Assembly (NCBI GenBank): GCA_020430005.1
Contig: JAGQKQ010000006.1
Location: 1-18,975, forward strand
Source of the DNA: Candidatus Omnitrophota bacterium
GTDB lineage: Bacteria > Omnitrophota > Gorgyraeia > Zapsychrales > Zapsychraceae
Length of the DNA stretch: 18,975 nt
Direction: 5' to 3'
A program made the position numbers and the translations under genes. Within the stretch, counting starts at the first letter, position 1. Each line of letters begins with the position of its first letter. This document shows, piece after piece, positions 7,553-12,827 of the stretch. The notes under the pieces were generated by a model. The model was given only the letters and a program-made list of their open reading frames with translations. It was not told the DNA's origin and ran no database searches.

Positions 7553-7858
7553 TTAATTGACAAAATCGGAGTCACTCCAAGAAAGTTGGTCGCGCTGTTC
7601 CTTTGGGATATCTTCATACTTTTGGCCTATTCGACCAATCGTTACTTGGATACCTTCTCTGGTTATGCGTGACTTATTATGCTTCAGAATGCGACCAGTA
7701 TAATCACGGATAATAAATCCATTCGAGTCAACAATACCCTTCTGGGTTGTTATCTTATTACCTCGCCGGTCTTTTATTATTACCTGATCTTTTGGCTTGC
7801 TGCTGAAGGCATCCTCAATTAACTTCTTGTCTTCTTCCGGTATACTTGGTTTTATCAT
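7553..7858 (-). CDS. Small neck/tail-region protein, unknown (101 aa)
   Basis: I chose the ATG at 7858, nine bases after an AAGGAG site at 7868-7873. A TTG six bases earlier is also in frame but would be only three bases from the site. The N-terminus (IKPSIPEEDKKLIEDAFSS) is charged and helical. Residues 25-80 contain a Lys/Arg/Gly-rich beta region (VIIKDRRGNKITTQKGIVD, then FIIRDYTGRILKHNKSRIT). The C-terminus is polar (DIPKEQRDQLSWSDSDFV). I do not recognise the family. It lies between the probable tail terminator and the tube protein, so a head-tail joining or tail-assembly role is possible. No zinc site or membrane segment is present. Confidence 0.65.
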   Translation of the reverse strand: MIKPSIPEEDKKLIEDAFSSKPKDQVIIKDRRGNKITTQKGIVDSNGFIIRDYTGRILKHNKSRITREGIQVTIGRIGQKYEDIPKEQRDQLSWSDSDFVN

Positions 7859-7872
7859 AATCAATCACTCCT

Positions 7873-8349
7873 TTAGGCAATCGCTATTGATAGAATGACA
7901 CCACTAATCACGAGTTCCCTTCGGTTAGTTGTAACTTCCATCGGCGAAGCCCCTGTTAACTGTAATCCGCCAACTTCTATCGTTGACAGTTCATACCTTT
8001 CTAGTGTTTCATAAAGCGCACGCATATACCGTAAGCTCTTGTAGTATGTTTGCGCGTTCTTTGCATTTGCAATAACAACCTCAACCATTATCTCAGCGGT
8101 TATCTTTGTTACGTCGTAATTACTCAGTAACTCAGGCTGACTAAATAAAGCAACACTCACAAAGTCATGACCTGGTATTTCCCGGTAAGTACCTGATATT
8201 AAGTAATGGCTATCATCGGCGGTTATTGTATCTATAACAAAATCCGATCCTCCGGCTGTTTTCTCGGTATTGATCGAAGCTATCTTCGTATTTAGGTTGC
8301 TCTTTAAATAATCCTTAACACTTACAAGCAAGTCTTCTAGATCATTCAT
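7873..8349 (-). CDS. Probable tail terminator / neck protein (158 aa)
   Basis: The ATG at 8349 overlaps the previous gene's TGA as ATGA, with GGGAG upstream. Residues 1-25 form a helix (LEDLLVSVKDYLKSNLNTKI), followed by beta strands (FVSVALFSQPELLSNYDVT, then AEIMVEVVIANAK), a helix (YKSLRYMRALYETLERY) and C-terminal strands (RRELVISGVILSIAIA). This alpha-beta order with an N-terminal helix and a central sheet is what tail terminator proteins of the lambda gpU / minor tail type show. Its position, after a gpG-like protein and just before the tube gene, agrees. Such proteins cap the finished tail and join it to the head. I have no decisive motif, so the call rests on layout and predicted fold. 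Confidence 0.55.
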   Translation of the reverse strand: MNDLEDLLVSVKDYLKSNLNTKIASINTEKTAGGSDFVIDTITADDSHYLISGTYREIPGHDFVSVALFSQPELLSNYDVTKITAEIMVEVVIANAKNAQTYYKSLRYMRALYETLERYELSTIEVGGLQLTGASPMEVTTNRRELVISGVILSIAIA

Positions 8350-8843
8350 GCAAATATACTCCCTGTCACTTCTATTCCATCATCCTCTAGTTGCTTAATA
8401 ACATCACGTTCAATCTGATCCAACCATATCATCCTTCTTCTATCTGAAGGCTCACTGAAATTACGTGCCGGCATTCTAACCGTTCCTTCATCCAAGAAAC
8501 GTCCATAAAAAAGAGAGCTTCCGAAAACAGCGTTTGTTTTTGTAATAATCGCTATATTTCCGCGAACCCCTCTTCTTGTCATTGAATTTTTTAGTGCCCC
8601 TGTCCTTACTAATATTGGAGCACCTGGATATTTCTTTTCTTTTTGTACTGCATACTTATCAGATAGCGGTTGCCACGCTAACCCTTTAGATCGCGGCTGT
8701 TGCCTATCAAATACCGCCTTAACTTCCTTACGATAACCTTCACCAATAACCTTAAAGACCGGTCTAAGATCAAGTTTTCCTGCTTGACTTAGCCTTTTTA
8801 ATAATAACTTTGATTCTTCTGTAAGTTTGATCTCATTCGGCAT
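8346..8843 (-). CDS. Mu gpG-like virion morphogenesis / tail completion protein (165 aa)
   Basis: The ATG at 8843 overlaps the gp36-like gene's stop as TAATG. The protein has the pattern of the phage virion morphogenesis family (Mu gpG, P2 gpS type): an N-terminal helix (LLLKRLSQAGKLDLRPVFKV), a 'F...QQPRSKGLAWQPLSDKY' segment, LVRTGALKNSMTRRG, then FGSSLFYGRFLDEGTVRMPAR. The 'P.G..W.PLS..Y', 'L..TG.L..S' and 'YA..hq.G....PAR.F' type motifs are classic for this family. In Mu-type phages the gene follows gp36, exactly as here. Its likely role is in head-tail joining or tail completion in the cytoplasm. The length is normal for the family. Confidence 0.85.
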   Translation of the reverse strand: MPNEIKLTEESKLLLKRLSQAGKLDLRPVFKVIGEGYRKEVKAVFDRQQPRSKGLAWQPLSDKYAVQKEKKYPGAPILVRTGALKNSMTRRGVRGNIAIITKTNAVFGSSLFYGRFLDEGTVRMPARNFSEPSDRRRMIWLDQIERDVIKQLEDDGIEVTGSIFA

Positions 8844-9322
8844 TATTCGGTGACAACAACAATTGTACGTCGTTCTCTATCGAGAATAGTGGAAGCCGGT
8901 TGAGCAAAAGCATCTTTATACCGTTTCTCAACTGTATTTCCTTGTGAATCGATAGAATTAAATTTGATGTTTGACCCTTTTGATGATGAAGCTAATCGCA
9001 TCTTACCGCTCTTTAATGCCTCCAACCATCCCATAGCCTCTTTACGGAAATTACGGCTTCGAGATAAATTGCCTTCTTGATCTACAACGCGATCCATTTC
9101 ATCAATAATCCCTACAACGAGCCGCTCATTAACCATCTTCAGAAACTGAATGTCATCATTGTTTGTGATAGGCAGAGTGTATTTACACCGAAGCATCATA
9201 TCAATATACTGCGCCTCTGATGCGATTAATGACGCAACCTCTTGTGACGTTAACCAACCTTCACAGTCGAATGTACGACCATAAAAATAGGTTTCAACAT
9301 CATGTTCATCACAATACGACAT
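8843..9322 (-). CDS. Mu gp36-like (DUF1320) head-tail adaptor protein (159 aa)
   Basis: ATG at 9322 with GAGGA just upstream, two bases after the previous stop. The protein begins YCDEHDVETYFYGRTFD and has a helix (LTSQEVASLIASEAQYIDMML), then LRCKYTLPI, and a helical section VNERLVVGIIDEMDR. These fit DUF1320 (Mu gp36): 'Y.t..d...r.......t....I...i..A...ID.yL..RY.lPl'. The C-terminal 45 residues (from about 115) are polar and beta-like and longer than the family core. The position directly after the capsid genes and before the gpG-like protein matches Mu-type phages, where it is thought to be a connector component. The family call is firm; the precise role is inferred from position. Confidence 0.85.
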   Translation of the reverse strand: MSYCDEHDVETYFYGRTFDCEGWLTSQEVASLIASEAQYIDMMLRCKYTLPITNNDDIQFLKMVNERLVVGIIDEMDRVVDQEGNLSRSRNFRKEAMGWLEALKSGKMRLASSSKGSNIKFNSIDSQGNTVEKRYKDAFAQPASTILDRERRTIVVVTE

Positions 9323-9324
9323 TA

Positions 9325-9705
9325 TTATTCCTCATCACCAAATTCAGCGTCAACGATTAACTTAATGATCTCATCTTTTTTTGTATTTTTAGGTATTTCT
9401 TCTTCATAATACGAGCTAGCAATGACCATCAACGCATCTTTATTCTCAGAGCTTAATTCTTCTGCGCGTAATTCTTGAGGTGTTTTTTTGTCACCTTCGT
9501 TTCCTTCATCCTCTGGATCATCTTCAACAACGCTATTATTTCTTTGTTTTGCCATTACTTTGTCATATTCAGATTGTTTTAGAATCTGTTTGAAACTTCC
9601 AGATTGTAACCGGTAAAGTCCTGGTCCAGCCTTTTCGATAATACCATTTGTAATCTCTGATTTAATAAAATCAAATTCCCCAACATTAAATGAAACATTA
9701 ACCAT
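9325..9705 (-). CDS. HeH/LEM-domain head-region protein (126 aa)
   Basis: I chose the ATG at 9705, nine bases after an AGGAG at 9715-9719. An upstream in-frame ATG at 9744 lies in the loop of a GC-rich hairpin and has no ribosome site. The N-terminal 50 residues (VNVSFNVGEFDFIKSEITNG, then GLYRLQSGSFKQILKQSEYDK) are mixed alpha/beta. The middle is a strongly acidic linker (VVEDDPEDEGNEGDKK). The C-terminal 40 residues (ENKDALMVIASSYYEEEIP, NTKKDEIIKLIVDA) form a helix-extended loop-helix (HeH/LEM, SAP-like) motif common in phage head-region proteins next to the capsid gene. The HeH call is by motif ('K..L...A......P.....K.EII..I'). A nucleic-acid or capsid contact is inference. Confidence 0.7.
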   Translation of the reverse strand: MVNVSFNVGEFDFIKSEITNGIIEKAGPGLYRLQSGSFKQILKQSEYDKVMAKQRNNSVVEDDPEDEGNEGDKKTPQELRAEELSSENKDALMVIASSYYEEEIPKNTKKDEIIKLIVDAEFGDEE

Positions 9706-9734
9706 TTTCTTTTTCTCCTGTCTTTTAATAACCA

Positions 9735-9754
9735 CCGGGGCCATATAGCCCCGG
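9735..9754 (-). promoter_or_regulatory. GC-rich hairpin after the capsid gene
   Basis: A perfect 7-base stem, CCGGGGC / GCCCCGG, with a 6-base loop lies 30 bases after the capsid stop. On the transcribed strand it is followed by TGGTTATTAAAAG, not a T-run, so a full intrinsic terminator is unlikely. A weaker hairpin (AATCC/GGATT, 9770-9786) overlaps the capsid stop. Likely roles are mRNA 3'-end protection or partial attenuation that sets capsid level above the downstream genes; this is inference. Confidence 0.55.
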
Positions 9755-9783
9755 CAGTCTATTTATATAATCCCCTGTAAGGA

Positions 9784-10755
9784 TTATGAGTTTGCTACTT
9801 GAATCGCTTTCCACCATGCGCCGTAAGCTACGTTATAACGACCATACGCGCCATAAGATAGTTTCTTATGCTCGCGGTAGCTGTCATCTTGTAACGTTGG
9901 CATATCAAGCTCTACAGGCATTTCCACTTGATATAAGAATGGACGGAAAATAGGATCGTCAACTAATACGGCGTACCAGTCGTTTGTATCTGTGAAATGC
10001 TTTGTCACAACATCCAAACGCCCTTTCCAAGGGTTAGATTCACCATTTGATAAACGATCTTTTGTGTTTAATTTACGGAAGGTTTCACCTAAACCGATAG
10101 GACAAACAATCCGCATTGTTCCATCCCAATTCTTGTTAAGTTTACGTCTTTTAGCGTTACCTGTTCCGCCTTGTGCGTAATAGAAACCATCAAACGCTTG
10201 AGCAACAGAAGACAAATCCGCTTCAACATTTGCCTCGGTTGTACCTGTACCGGTCAATAAGTTTGACTGTGTTCCGGCCACAACGCCATAATTATGGGTT
10301 GTATCGAAGAAGTTTTGTAGGTCAAAAGTGGTTCCGTATGTACTTGCGTCACCGGCTTCCAACATATCAAAAGCTAATTCGATAGGGTGGTCTTTCGCGA
10401 TCTTTGGCATTTCTGAAATGCGTAATTTAAAAGGATTTAATCCTTTTAGACGCATTGCACCCATGTTTGATGCACGTTCCCAATCTTTACGGTAAATATC
10501 AACAGCCATGTCCCATTCTTTGTTCTGAACAGTGAATTTGTATCCACTTGGAAATGTCTGGTGAGTACGCGTACCGGTGAACTCTTCCATTCCTTTTAGG
10601 AACTCAAAGAATGGAAAGCTTGACTCTGCTACAGGCCCGGACTCGTATTCGTAAAGAAGGTCATTGAATTTAGGGCTGAACTCTTGGTACGCGCGATTGT
10701 ACTCAATTCTCGCGACCACATTGAACTCTGCCACCAAGTCTTTTGTTAATGACAT
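9784..10755 (-). CDS. Major capsid protein, Mu gpT-like (323 aa)
   Basis: ATG at 10755 with AAGGAG seven bases upstream. The whole protein fits the Mu gpT major head subunit family (HK97 fold): an N-terminal arm with helix (LVAEFNVVARIEYNRAYQEF), an E-loop region about residues 60-85 (RTHQTFPSGYKFTVQNKEWD, with the typical 'W...V.I.R...' part), the spine helix region (HPIELAFDMLEAGD), FFDTTHNYG, and the C-terminal ending YGAYGRYNVAYGAWWKAIQVA, like the gpT 'yGv.ar.NvgfgfWq.A' ending. Its length is close to Mu gpT (about 305 aa). It forms the icosahedral shell. The neighbours (protease/scaffold upstream, gp36 and gpG downstream) are those of a Mu head module. Ribosome site and flanking hairpin suggest high expression. 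Confidence 0.92.
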   Translation of the reverse strand: MSLTKDLVAEFNVVARIEYNRAYQEFSPKFNDLLYEYESGPVAESSFPFFEFLKGMEEFTGTRTHQTFPSGYKFTVQNKEWDMAVDIYRKDWERASNMGAMRLKGLNPFKLRISEMPKIAKDHPIELAFDMLEAGDASTYGTTFDLQNFFDTTHNYGVVAGTQSNLLTGTGTTEANVEADLSSVAQAFDGFYYAQGGTGNAKRRKLNKNWDGTMRIVCPIGLGETFRKLNTKDRLSNGESNPWKGRLDVVTKHFTDTNDWYAVLVDDPIFRPFLYQVEMPVELDMPTLQDDSYREHKKLSYGAYGRYNVAYGAWWKAIQVANS

Positions 10756-10798
10756 TTAATCTCTCCTTATTTGATAACCCTTGGTAGGGCTAGAGCAA

Positions 10799-11239
10799 TT
10801 AGTCTAATTTAACCCAAGCCTCATTAGCACTAATAAACTGCTTAATAGTACCAACGCGGCCGTTTGTTGTGTTTGTGATCCCTGAAGCAATATCAACCGC
10901 ATCATCACCATCAACATAAACAGTATCGCCTTCATTTGCAATTGTGATTGTTGATGTGACTGCTAACTTGATTAATTTCCCACACCCCTTTGGAAGGACT
11001 TCAACATCGTAAGTTCCATTAGATGTGTTGTCTGCTGCCGCAAGGTTTTTTTCTTCGAGAGAAATTCCGGCAAACTCTTCGCTAAGAGTGTCGCTTCCAA
11101 GCTTAACGTAACCGATATTTCCGGCTTCATAGTTCAATAAAGCCTTTCGATAGATACGAATAAGCCCGTCAACAACCTTTAACTTCAAGCTTGCATCTGG
11201 TACTTTTGTCTCGATGACTTGATTATCTGATAGTGCCAT
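10799..11239 (-). CDS. Probable capsid decoration/stabilisation protein (146 aa)
   Basis: ATG at 11239, seven bases after a perfect GGAGGT. A small palindrome (ATCATA-TT-TATGAT, 11253-11266) sits just before the ribosome site. The protein is beta-rich: IETKVPDASLKLKVVDGLIR, then IGYVKLGSDTLSEEFAGIS, GTYDVEVLPKGCGKLIKLAV, ANEGDTVYVDGDDAVDIASG and GRVGTIKQFISANEAWVKL. The central 'GD.VYVD.DD.v..........v.vG.i......g..V.V.l' pattern resembles the DUF2190-type and head-decoration proteins found beside capsid genes. It lies between the protease/scaffold and the capsid, the usual place for a decoration protein. No signal peptide is present. I am confident of a virion role, less so of the exact family. 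Confidence 0.7.
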   Translation of the reverse strand: MALSDNQVIETKVPDASLKLKVVDGLIRIYRKALLNYEAGNIGYVKLGSDTLSEEFAGISLEEKNLAAADNTSNGTYDVEVLPKGCGKLIKLAVTSTITIANEGDTVYVDGDDAVDIASGITNTTNGRVGTIKQFISANEAWVKLD

Positions 11240-11269
11240 CTAAATTACCTCCATCATAAATATGATTGG

Positions 11270-11743
11270 TTAGTTTCTTGAGATACTTCCTTTGTACTTC
11301 TTAACTTCTTCTACGGTGTAGACGCCTTGGTTAACAAGTTTCTGCTCTTCTTCAGAGAGACCTTGGTTATTTGAGTCTTCTTCACCGTTTTTCTTTGTAT
11401 TCACAACAACCGGCGCATCTTTATAGAACTCTGTGATTTCTTCGGCTTTGTCGAATTTATTAAGAATCATATCTTTTTGAGCAGGAGTTACTTTAGCGGA
11501 CTCAAGCAATTCATTGAAAACAGCTTCTTTCTTATTGTCTTCAATGCTTTTTTCAAGACCGTTAATCTGCTCTTTAAGATTCTTAATTTCTTCTTCCTTT
11601 TCAGCAGGAAGTTTATTTAATTCTCTGACTTTGCCCTCAAGAGTAGAAATCTGGTTCTTCAGCGTTTCATTATTTTCTTGTAACGCTTTTACGTCTACGC
11701 CGTGGTTATTCTTTAATTCGGCAAATAGCGTTTCTAAACTCAT
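11270..11743 (-). CDS. Nested in-frame scaffold protein (157 aa), internal start
   Basis: Inside the protease gene, codon 338 is an ATG (MSLETLFAELKNNHGVDV) preceded by a perfect AAGGAG at 11753-11758, nine bases away. The product would be the whole C-terminal scaffold: a coiled coil (ENNETLKNQISTLEGKV, then EEIKNLKEQINGLEKSIED), a helical middle and the end EEEQKLVNQGVYTVEEVKKY. This copies the known Mu I/Z and lambda C/Nu3 designs, where the scaffold is made from an internal start in the protease gene. Expected use: separate scaffold in excess, with protease-scaffold fusion as the minor form. The ribosome site and start are seen directly; the function is from the family design. Confidence 0.78.
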   Translation of the reverse strand: MSLETLFAELKNNHGVDVKALQENNETLKNQISTLEGKVRELNKLPAEKEEEIKNLKEQINGLEKSIEDNKKEAVFNELLESAKVTPAQKDMILNKFDKAEEITEFYKDAPVVVNTKKNGEEDSNNQGLSEEEQKLVNQGVYTVEEVKKYKGSISRN

Positions 11744-12754
11744 GTTTTTTTTCTCCTTGGGTTGTGTTTCCGATAACTTAATCGGACTCATTTCCTTTAT
11801 GAAAGGTCGATTAGTTAATGTACCGCCAAGCAGAACGTAGGGAACACATTCGCCTTTATCGGTCATGTAGTTAATCGCAAAGTCCGCACTAGCATATTTA
11901 TACTCCTTCTCTTTGACAAGATTCTTGCCTTTTGAAGTAAATTCAACGCTCGCGAACAAGCCTTTCCCTTTATCTGTATTTTCAACAGACAAATCTTTAA
12001 TCCAGCACGCAGCCGGCTTCTCTCCATTATCATTGTCATGTGTGTAATCAATTGATAAATCAATCCCACGCACATTATCCTTAAAGTTCGTAATTAGTTT
12101 ATTCAGAACATCTTCCGTCACTTTAATTGATCCATAGGAAGGATGCTCATAATTACCTTCTAATAATAGTTGTACCTTTGAATGCCCGTCCGAATTAACC
12201 GCGATCTCATAACCTTCGACATTAATTCCTTCCGATAACTTAATCACATTTGCGGAATCTTTCCCAATAATCTCATCAACAAGTCCAAAGTTTAATGATT
12301 CCTTAGAGTTAAGGAACTTATCCTTCTTCTTGATGATATTCTTGATTTGATCAACATTCTTACCTGTAGCGTTCGATATGATCTTCAAGAGCTTTTCCTG
12401 CTCTCTTTTAGCCATATCAACGCCTTCTTCCATGTCAGATACAGAGCCGATAGCGATACCAAAAACCTCATGGATCATAAACCGGCTGTTTTCGGTCATA
12501 TATCGTTTATCACCACAAGCCGCGATAATTGCCGCCGCACTCGCAGCATCACCCATGACAACCGTTCTTACCGGAGATTCAACCGCCTTCATAGTATCAA
12601 TAATTGCAAACATACTCATCACACTACCACCAGGGCTATTGATGAACATAGTGATCTCTTCTTCTGACTCGCGATTATAAGCTAAGAGATCGCGTATCAC
12701 TAACTCTGCGGTGAAGCTGTTGACAATATCGAACAAATAAATTTCTCTTGACAT
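11270..12754 (-). CDS. Head maturation protease: ClpP-type domain fused to Mu gpI-type protease and scaffold (494 aa)
   Basis: ATG at 12754 with AAGGA upstream. Three parts are visible. Residues 1-165: a ClpP-type serine protease with the oxyanion-region motif INSPGGSV (38-45), catalytic Ser72 in GDAASAAA, His95 in FMIHEV and Asp160 in LVDEI. Residues about 180-330: a Mu gpI-like protease domain with HPSYGSIKVTEDVLNKL, the IDYTHD motif (His239), AACWIKDLSVE, FTSKGKNLVKEKEYKYAS and LTNRPFIKEM, all recognisable from the gpI family. Residues 338-494: a scaffold region with coiled coil (about 360-410) and polar linker. ClpP-type and gpI-type proteases are normally alternatives in phage heads; here both are in one chain with apparently intact key residues. 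It should digest the scaffold during capsid maturation. A nested start for the scaffold is described separately. Confidence 0.88.
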   Translation of the reverse strand: MSREIYLFDIVNSFTAELVIRDLLAYNRESEEEITMFINSPGGSVMSMFAIIDTMKAVESPVRTVVMGDAASAAAIIAACGDKRYMTENSRFMIHEVFGIAIGSVSDMEEGVDMAKREQEKLLKIISNATGKNVDQIKNIIKKKDKFLNSKESLNFGLVDEIIGKDSANVIKLSEGINVEGYEIAVNSDGHSKVQLLLEGNYEHPSYGSIKVTEDVLNKLITNFKDNVRGIDLSIDYTHDNDNGEKPAACWIKDLSVENTDKGKGLFASVEFTSKGKNLVKEKEYKYASADFAINYMTDKGECVPYVLLGGTLTNRPFIKEMSPIKLSETQPKEKKNMSLETLFAELKNNHGVDVKALQENNETLKNQISTLEGKVRELNKLPAEKEEEIKNLKEQINGLEKSIEDNKKEAVFNELLESAKVTPAQKDMILNKFDKAEEITEFYKDAPVVVNTKKNGEEDSNNQGLSEEEQKLVNQGVYTVEEVKKYKGSISRN

Positions 12755-12827
12755 TTTATGTTCCTTTTTTACTTTTTAATATTACCACCACACGTCGCAA
12801 TAAAAGAAATACTTTTTTTCAGGTTTT

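Noticed and set aside
7859..7864. TTG start (7864) for the small neck gene
   Set aside because: It is only three bases from AAGGAG. The ATG at 7858 has ideal spacing.
9706..9744. Upstream ATG (9744) for the HeH-domain gene
   Set aside because: It lies in the loop of a GC-rich hairpin without a ribosome site. ATG 9705 has AGGAG at nine bases.
9735..9754. Full rho-independent terminator after the capsid gene
   Set aside because: The stem is strong, but no T-run follows on either strand.
11514..12680. Plus-strand open frames (about 100-108 aa) opposite the protease gene
   Set aside because: They are antisense to motif-bearing coding sequence, have no ribosome sites or recognisable domains, and no other gene in the window is on the plus strand.
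12755..12827. Possible small gene or promoter (TGG-TAATAT) in the 73-base gap before the protease gene
   Set aside because: No open frame with a ribosome site is present, and no good -35 box stands at the right distance. The gap is AT-rich, so the -10-like match may be chance.
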